Below the pieces are notes generated by a model. It saw nothing but the letters and a program-made list of their open reading frames with translations, made no database searches and had not been told where the DNA came from. This document shows positions 25,607-34,238 of a stretch of DNA of 64,000 bases, in pieces. Where the stretch lies: NCBI GenBank assembly GCA_041183125.1, contig JBEGMH010000344.1, positions 12,220-76,219 on the forward strand, given 5' to 3'. Origin of the DNA: JADJPL01 sp041183125. GTDB taxonomy: Bacteria; Bacteroidota; Bacteroidia; Chitinophagales; Saprospiraceae. A program made the translations under genes and the position numbers. Positions within the stretch are counted from its first letter, which is position 1. Every line of letters begins with the position of its first letter.

Positions 25607-28600
25607 ATGACAAACGAAGTGATTGCCTCCGCGCTCTATCAGGAGCTACGAAAAATCCGGGATACCCCGGAAGAAGGTCCGTTGGAACAGGTCAAAGCGT
25701 ACTACGGGTTGCTTCAGTCGCTGTTCATAGAGGTCACGCAGCAAGAGCGGATGCGGTTCAGCACGCTTTTCTCCCGTATAGCGTACGCTGCGCAAAAGCA
25801 CCGCTTTCACCGACATCTTCTTTTCTACCTGCACGCCTTTCGAAAACAGTCGAAAGATATGCTTCGTTCCGGACGGCTCTACGACGACAAGGCCTATCTA
25901 CCGGAACTGGGCTATCGGGTGTTGTTGGAGTGCCTCCGGCAGCTCTTCCCCTTGGCCCTTGCCCCGGAGGAGGAATCCCTGTTGGCCTCTCCCTGGCCTT
26001 TCCCGCTAAAACCGGCCGAGATCACCGCGTTCAAGCCCTTTGCAAGGGTAGTTGCCCTGGCAGACCACCCTTCCCAGAAGCAGTTCCTTATCGTAGACGA
26101 ACGCGAGCCCGATGAAGAACGGCGCATGCAGTACGACCTGGCGGAGAGCAACGAGACCTTCAACCCCACGGTTTCCCTCATCAAACAGGTCTGCGGTTTC
26201 CCCGTCGTATTGCAGCTCCTCGACGTAGAAATAGACCAAAATGGCGTTTACCGCCCCAGGGCCCTCGTCTTAAACCCCGACTACCTGGTAGATGTTACCG
26301 CCATCGCCGAGTGCTTCCGGGACAACACTACCCTGCCCGAGTCCTATCTGCTGCGCAAGTTCCTCGAAAAATCGAACCATCTTTCCCTGCTCCAGGGGCA
26401 AATTGCCAACTTGTTTTTAGATGAGCTCATCCACCACCCGGAAAGCGAATTTTCCTCCGTGTTCGCAAAAACGTTCCAGATAAACCCCCTTCAATTTGCC
26501 GGAATTGAAGACGAGCAACTAAAACAACTGGTAGCCCAGTCGCGCACCCATTTTGACAACCTGAAGAAAGCCGTTCGGGAAGATCTGCCGGCAGAGGGGA
26601 TCCAGCGGGCTTCCTGCTGCCTGGAACCCTCTTTCTACGCCCAGGAGTACGGTATCCAGGGACGTCTCGACCTGTTGTACCAGGAGGGTAAAAAGTCGGC
26701 TATCGTAGAGTTGAAGAGCGGCAAAATCTACAAGCCGAACCGATACGGCCTCAATGCCAATAATTACGTCCAGACCCTTTTGTACGATTTGCTCATCCGT
26801 TCCACCTTCGGCAAGCAGGCCGACCCACGAAATTACATCCTATATTCCTCCGAGTCTACCCGGGCCTTGCGCTATGCCCCGGTAGCCAAATCGCAACAGT
26901 ACGAAGCGATGGCGGTGCGGAACCAGCTCCTGGGATACGAGTACCTACTGGCTGCTACCGGATCCAATTCCGTTTTGGGTAGGGGCGACTTGCTCGAGCA
27001 AGGTGAGCGTTTGCTCCGGATCGTGCGCTCACGGCAGAGCGAGGACCGCTTTTTCCGGGAGGATTCCCAGCGCTTCCTGTCCGCCGTAGAAGGGGCCGAT
27101 GCAACGGAAAAGCGCTACTTTTTTGCCTTCTGCGGGTTCATTGCCCGCGAGCAACAATTGGCAAAAACGGGGATAGAAGGCGTAGAGAACGCAAATGGAC
27201 AGGCAGCGCTGTGGCGAAACAGCACAGAAGAAAAAGAAGCCGACTTCGACATCCTGGCCCATTTGCGCATCCGGGAAAACCAAGCGGCGTCCGTACGGCC
27301 CCAGTTGTTGTTTGAGCGGACGGAGCGCACCAGTGCGATGGCCAATTTCCGGGAAGGCGACATTGCCATCCTGTACCCGCACAGCGATGCTTCCCCTTTG
27401 TCCAACCAGCTTTTGAAGTGTACCCTCATCGAACTATCGCCCGAAACCGTGCGCGTAGAGCTACGCGCCCGCCAAACCAACCCCGCTTTGTTTGAAAACA
27501 ATGCGTCGTGGTGCCTCGAGCACGATCTCATGGACAACTCGTATGCCAACATGTACCGCTCGCTGTTCGAGTTCCTGACCGCAGACCCCATACAAAAGCA
27601 ATGGCTGTTGGGCCGCAGTGCCCCCGGCCAGGACGAAGACCGGGGCATCCTGGAAAGCCCGCCCCAGGAGATGACCGTGGAACAACGGGCGGTTTTTCAA
27701 AAAATGCTCTGCTCCAGGGATTATTTTCTCCTCTGGGGCCCGCCTGGTACGGGCAAGACCAGCGTCATGTTAAAACACCTGGCAGGCCACTGGCTCGCCA
27801 ATGAGAGCGGCAACCTCCTGATCCTGGCGTTCACCAACCGCGCGGTGGACGAAATCTGCGCGGCGATAGAGTCCAACGGGCCGGAGGCCCGCGAGCAGTA
27901 CCTGAGGATAGGTAGCCGCTACTCTACCGCACCTGCCTTTCAAGATCGGCTGCTGAGCGTGCAATCCGAACAAAGCCCACAGACCCGCAAGTCCGTGCTC
28001 GACCTGGTGCAAAAACACCGCATCATCGTGGGCACGGTGGCGTCTATCTCCGGGAAGCCCGAACTGTTCAAGCTAAAGGTATTCGAACGGGCGGTCATAG
28101 ACGAAGCCTCCCAAATTCCAGAGCCTATGCTGATCGGTTTGCTGACCCGGTTTGCACACGTCACGCTGATCGGCGACCACAAGCAGTTGCCGGCAGTGGT
28201 CGCCCAGCCCGAGGCATGGAGTGCGGTAGAAGATGCTGCTTTAAACGAGCTGGGCGTACACAACCTACGGAACTCGCTTTTTGAGCGCCTGTACCGACGG
28301 TGCCAGGCCAAAGGGTGGGAGCATGCCTATGCTTGTCTGTCGCACCAAGGCCGCATGCACCAAGCCATCATGGCCTTTCCCAACCGCTTTTTTTACGAAG
28401 GGCGCTTACAGACCCTTCCGGAAGGAAATGCGGGCTTTTTTGCACAAGTTGCTCGTGAACTCTTCCCTCAATCGGTCTGTACGAATGCGTTTGAAGCCGC
28501 CCTGGCACAAAACCGGATGATCTTTGTGCCCGTGCCCTCGGAGCCAGGCCCGGGTACCAAAAAGACCAATGTCGCAGAGGCGGAAGCCGCCGCACGGATC

Positions 28601-28990
28601 TGCATCCGCCTGAAGGCCTTGTACGGGCGCTGTGGCAGAACGTGGCAAGCAGGGAGCCTAGGCGTTATTACGCCCTATCGCGCACAGATTGCACAAATTC
28701 GCCATGCGCTCCAATCCTTTGGTTTTGAAGGTGATTACCCCACTATTGACACGGTAGAGCGCTACCAGGGCGGTGCCCGGGATGCCATTGTGCTCTCCTT
28801 GTGCGCCCATTCCGAACGCCAGTTGCGCAGCATTGGTTCCTTTTCCGAGGAAGGGGTTGACCGGAAGCTCAACGTGGCCCTCACCCGCGCCCGGGAACTC
28901 CTGATCGTGCTGGGAGACCCAGAGGTTCTTTCGAAGGTTGAATTATATCGAAACCTCATTTCCAATTGCTTATTGATCAATAATTTATAA
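25607..28990 (+). CDS. Dna2-like nuclease-helicase (PD-(D/E)XK plus SF1B helicase)
   Basis: 1127 residues from the ATG at 25607. A TTG six codons upstream is less likely. Residues about 330-410 hold a PD-(D/E)XK nuclease pattern: GRLDLLYQ, then AIVELKSGK, then NYVQTLLYDLL. The helicase part has Walker A GPPGTGKTSVM (about 711), AFTNRAVDEI (Ia), Walker B VIDEASQI (about 830), GDHKQLPAVV (III), ITPYRAQI, VERYQGGARDAI (V) and LNVALTRAREL (VI). This order is that of Dna2 and related DNA2/NAM7 helicases. The four Fe-S cysteines of Dna2 nuclease domains are not visible around the nuclease motif. A role in replication or repair, processing flaps or ends, is inferred from the architecture. An antiphage role is possible, but no defence genes are adjacent. 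Confidence 0.88.
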   Translation: MTNEVIASALYQELRKIRDTPEEGPLEQVKAYYGLLQSLFIEVTQQERMRFSTLFSRIAYAAQKHRFHRHLLFYLHAFRKQSKDMLRSGRLYDDKAYLPELGYRVLLECLRQLFPLALAPEEESLLASPWPFPLKPAEITAFKPFARVVALADHPSQKQFLIVDEREPDEERRMQYDLAESNETFNPTVSLIKQVCGFPVVLQLLDVEIDQNGVYRPRALVLNPDYLVDVTAIAECFRDNTTLPESYLLRKFLEKSNHLSLLQGQIANLFLDELIHHPESEFSSVFAKTFQINPLQFAGIEDEQLKQLVAQSRTHFDNLKKAVREDLPAEGIQRASCCLEPSFYAQEYGIQGRLDLLYQEGKKSAIVELKSGKIYKPNRYGLNANNYVQTLLYDLLIRSTFGKQADPRNYILYSSESTRALRYAPVAKSQQYEAMAVRNQLLGYEYLLAATGSNSVLGRGDLLEQGERLLRIVRSRQSEDRFFREDSQRFLSAVEGADATEKRYFFAFCGFIAREQQLAKTGIEGVENANGQAALWRNSTEEKEADFDILAHLRIRENQAASVRPQLLFERTERTSAMANFREGDIAILYPHSDASPLSNQLLKCTLIELSPETVRVELRARQTNPALFENNASWCLEHDLMDNSYANMYRSLFEFLTADPIQKQWLLGRSAPGQDEDRGILESPPQEMTVEQRAVFQKMLCSRDYFLLWGPPGTGKTSVMLKHLAGHWLANESGNLLILAFTNRAVDEICAAIESNGPEAREQYLRIGSRYSTAPAFQDRLLSVQSEQSPQTRKSVLDLVQKHRIIVGTVASISGKPELFKLKVFERAVIDEASQIPEPMLIGLLTRFAHVTLIGDHKQLPAVVAQPEAWSAVEDAALNELGVHNLRNSLFERLYRRCQAKGWEHAYACLSHQGRMHQAIMAFPNRFFYEGRLQTLPEGNAGFFAQVARELFPQSVCTNAFEAALAQNRMIFVPVPSEPGPGTKKTNVAEAEAAARICIRLKALYGRCGRTWQAGSLGVITPYRAQIAQIRHALQSFGFEGDYPTIDTVERYQGGARDAIVLSLCAHSERQLRSIGSFSEEGVDRKLNVALTRARELLIVLGDPEVLSKVELYRNLISNCLLINNL

Positions 28991-29341
28991 ACGCAATTTT
29001 CCGTTTCGCAACTTTTTTCCAACATTCGACCAAAAACATTTTTTTCTATCGAAAAAGGTGTATTTTAGCAGAATAAATTTGTTTTTACACACTCACTATG
29101 ACGGTATATCTTTGGGCTACAAACCTTGTAAGTCCTTTGTTTGCGGGATGTTCACCCGAATATCCTGCCCGCCTGCCAGACCAACTCTCCAGGGGGTTGG
29201 CGGTATTCCTCTCAAAGTACCCCATGGGCAAACTATCTCCACGGCATCCAGTCTGTAGTTCTCTACCCGTTGAATCGGGAAAGGATATTGATTTTACACA
29301 ATGCTTAATTTTATAACTTCAAATCACTAAATTGTTTACGT
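28991..29341. other. Long leader region upstream of susC
   Basis: These 351 bases hold no convincing gene. An in-frame stretch at 29098-29316 lacks homology-like features and is not called. The first 100 bases are AT-rich, then GC rises. A weak promoter-like box sits at 29306-29313. The length is compatible with a regulated 5' leader. Confidence 0.55.
29306..29313 (+). promoter_or_regulatory. Weak candidate -7 box for susC
   Basis: TAATTTTA resembles TANNTTTG with one change. A TTG lies 15 bases upstream (29288-29290), closer than the usual 17-23. The ATG follows at 29342. Confidence 0.2.
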
Positions 29342-32300
29342 ATGATTAAAATACCTAAACTAAGCAGGGGGCAAAACCTTCTCAATGCCTTGGGCATGAA
29401 GGGTTTAGCCTTGATTTTTGCTTTGTGCTCCTTCGCGGGCAGCCTTAGCGCCCAGACCGTTTCGGGCAAAGTCACGTCTGCTTCCGACGGCAGCCCTATC
29501 ATCGGGGCTTCGATCTTGGAGAAAGGGACGACCAACGGTACGATTACCGACCTGGACGGCAATTTCAGCCTCCAACTCACAGCAGTGCCGGCCACACTGG
29601 AAGTCAGCTATATCGGCTACACTTCCCAGTCTGTAGCGGTGTCTTCCGCCCAGCAGAACCTGCAGATTTCCCTGGCGGAAGGTGCAGTGCTGGAAGAAGT
29701 AGTCGTGACTGCTTTGGGTATGAGCCGGGAAAAGAAAGCCCTGGCGTATTCCATCCAGCAGATCAAGGGCGAGATGGTCCAGGAAGTGCGCACCGCCAAC
29801 GTAGGCAACGCGCTCACGGGTAAGATCGCCGGGGTGAACGTGTCTCCGCCCGCATCGGGCGCTGCTGGTTCCACGCGGGTCATCATCCGGGGCGGTTCTT
29901 CCTTGGGCGGCAACGACCAGCCGCTGTACGTCGTGAACGGCGTGCCCATCGAAACCAGCAACTACGGCCAGGCCGGCTTGTGGGGCGGTAACGACGGTGG
30001 CGACGGCCTCGCCGCCATCAACCCGGACGATATTGAAAACATCTCCGTGCTCAAGGGCAACACGGCCGCGGCACTGTACGGCGCCCGTGCAGCCAACGGC
30101 GTCATCATCATCACGACCAAATCGGGTACGGCTCGCAAAGGCATTGGCGTTCAGTTCAACTCCAACCTGACGATGGACCGTGCCATTGACATGACCGACT
30201 TCCAGACGCAGTATGGCCAGGGCGTGCAGGGCAAGAAGTTCGCTTCCCAGGACGAGGCCCTCTCCAACTCCAGCCTTGCCTGGGGCGCCAAGTACGACGG
30301 GCTCAACACCATCCAGTTCGATGGCCAGAGCCGCCCGTACTCCTATTTAGGCGAAACGATCAACGATTTCTACCGCGATGGCTCCACGCTGAACAACTCC
30401 CTGTCCTTCTCCGGCGGGAACGAATCGGGCAACTACCGCCTGGCCGTATCCGACCTGCGCAACCAGGACGTTATGCCCAACGCCAGCTTCAACCGCCAGA
30501 CGGTGGCGCTGAACGTGAACAGCAAACTCAAAAAATTGACGCTGGGCGTCTCGGTCAACTACGCTTACCAGGATGCCAAGAACCGCCCGCGCTTGTCCGA
30601 CTCCCCGGGCAACGCCAACTTCGCCGTGGCTCTGAAGCCTCGGGAGATCCCGCTCAGCGCCATTATCGGCCCGGGTGAAAAGAAAGGCGCCGCTGCCGAC
30701 CTGACGGAACTCCGCTTCCAGGGCAACACCTTCTCCACCAACCCGTACTGGGCAGCGTACCAGTTCTACCGCCGGGACATCTCCAACCGCTTGTTCGGAA
30801 ATGTCTCTGCGCGCTACGACCTGACCAAGTGGCTCTACGTCATGGGCCGCGTAGGTACGGACTTCACCAACCGCGACGCCGCCAGCTCGGAAGCGTACGG
30901 TACCGCGTACAAGCCGCTCGGCGACTACAACGAGACCTTCGTCAACAGGAGGGAGAACAACTTCGAGGTCATGCTTGGCGGCCAGAAGCAGTTCAACGAC
31001 ATCTCCTTCGACTACCTGATCGGGGGCAACCGCATGCGCAACTTCAACGAGACCAAAGGTACGGGCGGCAACGACCTCGTCGTGCCTTTCTTCCACAGCG
31101 TCAACAACGTCAAGGCGCCAGGCCGCATCTACGGGTTCTCCCAGTTCGGCATCAACTCGGTGTATGCGTCTGCGAACGTAGGGTATAAGAACTGGTTGTA
31201 CCTGAACCTCACCGGCCGTCAGGATCAGTTCTCCACGCTTTCTGCCGACAACAACTCCCTGACCTACCCGTCTGCCGGTGTGAGCGCCGTCCTCTCCGAC
31301 GCCTTCAAACTGCCCGCGGCGATCAACTTCGCCAAAGTACGCGCCTCCTGGGCACAGGTGGGCGGCGGCGGCCCTGATCCGTACGCGCTCAACGTACAGT
31401 ATGGCCTCCTGAGCGCACCGCACGGCTCGGCGAACGCCGGCCAGATCACCAACGGCTCGATCCCCAACCCGACGTTGAGCCCTTACACCTCCACGGAATT
31501 TGAAGTGGGTGCTGACCTGCGCCTGTTCAAGAACCGCGTCGGCCTCGACGTAGCCTACTACAACCGCACGACGACCAACGACATCCTCAACGCGGGCATC
31601 TCCGCCACCTCCGGCTTCGGAAGCACCCAGATCAACGTGGGCGAGCTTGTCAACCGCGGGGTTGAGTTGATGCTGAACGTGGCTGCGGTCAGCAGCAGCA
31701 AGTTCAACTGGGACGTCACGCTCAACTTTGCCAACAACGTCAGCGAAGCGGTCAACCTGGGCAACAATGCCAAAGGGGAACCCATCCAGTTCCTGAACTA
31801 CAACGAGTCCCGCGTACGCCAGGGCGAGCGCGTGCGCCACATCGTGGGCGAACAGCTCGGTGCCATCGTAGGCTGGAAACATGCCACCGATGCCAACGGG
31901 AACAAAATCTACACGGAAGACGGTATGCCCGTGCGCTCCGCCACGGCCAACAACATCCTCGGCTATGGCCGCCACCCGATCACGGCGGGCTTGATCAACT
32001 CCTTCTCCTACAAGAACCTTACCCTTTCTTTCCTGATCGATATCCGCCAGGGCGGCTCTATCTTCTCGGGCACCAACTGGCTGGCATACCGTTGGGGCTT
32101 GCACCAGGAAACGCTCGAAGGGCGTGAAACGGGCATCAAAGTCAGCGGCGTGACCGCAGCCGGCGCACCGGTCAACGTAACGGTACCGGTTACCCGTCTG
32201 TCGGACTACTGGTCCCGCTACAGCGACATCACCGAAAACATCGTGTACGACGCTTCTTTTGCAAAATTAAGGGAACTGGCCATTGGCTTCAAACTGCCGA

Positions 32301-32497
32301 AGAGCGCCTTGAAAAAGCTGCCGATCGAAAGTATGGCCATCCAGGTGGTTGGCAGGAACCTCGCCCTGCTGTGGTCCAGCGTTCCGAACATCGACCCGGA
32401 ATCCGCATACTCCAACTCGGGTGCCGACCAGGGCCTGGAGTTCTTTGCGATGCCGCTGTCCAGGAACGTGGGGATCAACCTCTCTGTAGGCTTCTAA
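29342..32497 (+). CDS. SusC/RagA family TonB-linked outer-membrane transporter
   Basis: 1051 residues. A signal peptide ends GSLSAQ at about residue 37. A carboxypeptidase-regulatory-like domain (about 38-110, VSGKVTSASDGSPIIGASI) follows. The plug has EEVVVTALGMSREKKALAYS and the RGGSSLGGNDQPLYVVNGVPI signature, then IENISVLKGNTAAALYGARAANGVI. The remainder is a TonB-dependent beta barrel. SusC proteins import oligomers bound by their SusD partner, which is encoded 25 bases downstream. The natural ligand cannot be read from sequence. No dedicated regulator (HTCS, anti-sigma/ECF pair) is next to it. Codons strongly favour C in third position, suggesting high expression. This also opens long spurious frames on the other strand. 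Confidence 0.96.
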   Translation: MIKIPKLSRGQNLLNALGMKGLALIFALCSFAGSLSAQTVSGKVTSASDGSPIIGASILEKGTTNGTITDLDGNFSLQLTAVPATLEVSYIGYTSQSVAVSSAQQNLQISLAEGAVLEEVVVTALGMSREKKALAYSIQQIKGEMVQEVRTANVGNALTGKIAGVNVSPPASGAAGSTRVIIRGGSSLGGNDQPLYVVNGVPIETSNYGQAGLWGGNDGGDGLAAINPDDIENISVLKGNTAAALYGARAANGVIIITTKSGTARKGIGVQFNSNLTMDRAIDMTDFQTQYGQGVQGKKFASQDEALSNSSLAWGAKYDGLNTIQFDGQSRPYSYLGETINDFYRDGSTLNNSLSFSGGNESGNYRLAVSDLRNQDVMPNASFNRQTVALNVNSKLKKLTLGVSVNYAYQDAKNRPRLSDSPGNANFAVALKPREIPLSAIIGPGEKKGAAADLTELRFQGNTFSTNPYWAAYQFYRRDISNRLFGNVSARYDLTKWLYVMGRVGTDFTNRDAASSEAYGTAYKPLGDYNETFVNRRENNFEVMLGGQKQFNDISFDYLIGGNRMRNFNETKGTGGNDLVVPFFHSVNNVKAPGRIYGFSQFGINSVYASANVGYKNWLYLNLTGRQDQFSTLSADNNSLTYPSAGVSAVLSDAFKLPAAINFAKVRASWAQVGGGGPDPYALNVQYGLLSAPHGSANAGQITNGSIPNPTLSPYTSTEFEVGADLRLFKNRVGLDVAYYNRTTTNDILNAGISATSGFGSTQINVGELVNRGVELMLNVAAVSSSKFNWDVTLNFANNVSEAVNLGNNAKGEPIQFLNYNESRVRQGERVRHIVGEQLGAIVGWKHATDANGNKIYTEDGMPVRSATANNILGYGRHPITAGLINSFSYKNLTLSFLIDIRQGGSIFSGTNWLAYRWGLHQETLEGRETGIKVSGVTAAGAPVNVTVPVTRLSDYWSRYSDITENIVYDASFAKLRELAIGFKLPKSALKKLPIESMAIQVVGRNLALLWSSVPNIDPESAYSNSGADQGLEFFAMPLSRNVGINLSVGF

Positions 32498-32522
32498 TTT
32501 GTTAAACTCTAATCTTTTGCAA

Positions 32523-34097
32523 ATGAAAAATAAATTCGTTAGAATCGGGTTGGTCCTTTCAGGCCTCCTCGTGCTCAATGCTTGTAACGAGGATAATCTC
32601 ACCCAACTGAACGTCAACGAGAACGCGGTGACCTCGATGGATCCCGCCTTCTTGCTCACCACGGCGACTTTGCGCATCGGTGGCGAATATGAGAATACCC
32701 GCGCCAATATGCTGTACGCGGCCACCATGATCCAGCACACCGCTTCCACGGCTGGCTACTTCAGCGGCGACAAGTACTACTACAACGCGCAGTACAGCGG
32801 TGCCTACATGGAAACGCACTTCACCGGCGTCATCCGCTTGTATTCGAACATCATCGAACAAACCAAAGGGGATGCTACCCGCGCCAACCTGAACGCGGTC
32901 GCTACCATCCTCCGCGCATTCGACCTGCACCGCCTCACCGACCTGCACGGGGACATCCCCTACACGCAGGCAGGCTATGGCTTGCAGAGCCCGGACAACT
33001 GGTTCCCTACGTATGAGGCCCAGAAAGACGTTTATGCGGCTATCGTACGCGATGTCAAGGCAGCCCGCGACAAGCTCAATCCCAGCGGCGATAAGCTCGG
33101 CGCCCAGGATGTCATCTACGGCGGCGATATTGCCAAGTGGAAGAAGTTCGCCAATGCGCTGCTCATGCGCGTCGGCATGCGTATGCAGAAAGTGGATGCC
33201 AATACTGGCAAAGCGATCTTCGCAGAGGCATACTCCTCCGGTACGTTCTCTTCCAACGCCGACAACGGTACCATCAAGTACCTGAACGGCCCGCAAGGCC
33301 ACAACCGGAACGGCCTCAACGACGGCTACTGGAACACGTATAAGTACTCCCGCGATTGCAAGGTCAGCGAAACGTTCGTCAACTGGATGAAAGCCACCAA
33401 CGACCCGCGCCTGATGATCGTCACCGGCGGTACGGGCAACCCGGAAGTCAGCTCGACCTGGAACACGGACCCGGCCGCACAACGCGGCCTGCCCAACGGC
33501 TATACGAGTACTACCCTGCTCAACGTGCTCTCTGCCGCTGACAAGACGACGTTCCAGACGCCCGGCGTCGGCACCCGCATGTTCTCCATGCTGAACATCA
33601 AGTATATGGACTGGGAAGATCCGTACTACCTCATCTCCTACGCAGAAACGGAACTGCTCGCCGCTGAAGCGGCTGTCCGCGGCTGGATCACAGCCAATGC
33701 AGAAACGCACTTCAACAATGGGGTACGCGGTGCCATCCAGGCCTGGACGGCATTCGATGCTTCCTTCGCCCGTCCCGCAGCTGACATCGATGCCTACATC
33801 GCCGGCCGCAAGTTTGCCGCCGCCGCTACGGAAGACAAAATCCGCCTCATCGGCGAAGAGTTCTGGGCAGCTACCTTCCTCAACGACATGGAATCCTACG
33901 CCAACTGGAGAAGGGTCGGCTATCCGGTGCTCACGCCGACGAAAGATGCCAACGCGTTCGAGGGCAACGTCATCCCGCGCCGTTTGATCTACTGGGAAAA
34001 CGAAGCAGGTTCCAACCCTGCCAACTACACCGCCGCCGTAAACCGCATGGGAGGCGACAAGTTCTCCACCCGCGTGTGGTGGGACGGTGGGAAATAA
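32523..34097 (+). CDS. SusD/RagB family nutrient-binding outer-membrane lipoprotein
   Basis: 524 residues from the ATG at 32523, which gives the lipoprotein signal peptide ending LLVLNAC. The upstream TTG at 32499 is rejected. Family features include VNENAVTSMDPAFLLTTA near the N-terminus, TPR-like helices, YTQAGYG, FANALLMRVGMRM and a final LNDMESYANWRRVGYP. It belongs to the SusD-like subgroup typical of smaller SusC/SusD pairs. SusD binds the ligand at the cell surface and passes it to SusC. It is the second gene of the pair and ends 43 bases before a strong terminator. Codon use shows the same third-position C bias as susC. Confidence 0.94.
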   Translation: MKNKFVRIGLVLSGLLVLNACNEDNLTQLNVNENAVTSMDPAFLLTTATLRIGGEYENTRANMLYAATMIQHTASTAGYFSGDKYYYNAQYSGAYMETHFTGVIRLYSNIIEQTKGDATRANLNAVATILRAFDLHRLTDLHGDIPYTQAGYGLQSPDNWFPTYEAQKDVYAAIVRDVKAARDKLNPSGDKLGAQDVIYGGDIAKWKKFANALLMRVGMRMQKVDANTGKAIFAEAYSSGTFSSNADNGTIKYLNGPQGHNRNGLNDGYWNTYKYSRDCKVSETFVNWMKATNDPRLMIVTGGTGNPEVSSTWNTDPAAQRGLPNGYTSTTLLNVLSAADKTTFQTPGVGTRMFSMLNIKYMDWEDPYYLISYAETELLAAEAAVRGWITANAETHFNNGVRGAIQAWTAFDASFARPAADIDAYIAGRKFAAAATEDKIRLIGEEFWAATFLNDMESYANWRRVGYPVLTPTKDANAFEGNVIPRRLIYWENEAGSNPANYTAAVNRMGGDKFSTRVWWDGGK

Positions 34098-34139
34098 TCG
34101 TTCCAGGGCATAAGGGGACTCACTCCCTATGAACCCCGA

Positions 34140-34177
34140 CGCGCCCTTTTTCCTCCGGGAAAAAGGGCGCGTTTTTT
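34140..34177 (+). terminator. Intrinsic terminator of the susC-susD operon
   Basis: A perfect 14-base stem (34140-34153 with 34158-34171), GC-rich at its base, closes on a four-base loop. Six T follow directly. It is a textbook rho-independent terminator and separates susD from the FG-GAP gene. Confidence 0.92.
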
Positions 34178-34189
34178 CATAAAAAATAC

Positions 34190-34197
34190 TACCTTTC
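34190..34197 (+). promoter_or_regulatory. Candidate -7 box for FG-GAP gene
   Basis: TACCTTTC differs from TANNTTTG only at the last base. It lies between the terminator and the ATG at 34239. Confidence 0.3.
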
Positions 34198-34238
34198 GTC
34201 CCGGATAAACCCCATAAAACCAATCCAACCTTCTGTGT

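Noticed and set aside
25607..28990. Defence island around the Dna2-like helicase
   Set aside because: Neighbours are purB and a nutrient transporter; no toxin, restriction, CRISPR or phage gene is adjacent.
29098..29316. Possible 72-residue leader peptide gene before susC
   Set aside because: Composition and codon use are not gene-like, and no signal, motif or ribosome-binding context supports it.
30347..32104. A 585-codon open frame on the minus strand inside susC
   Set aside because: Same cause as above: it mirrors the codon bias of susC and shows no domain or signal.
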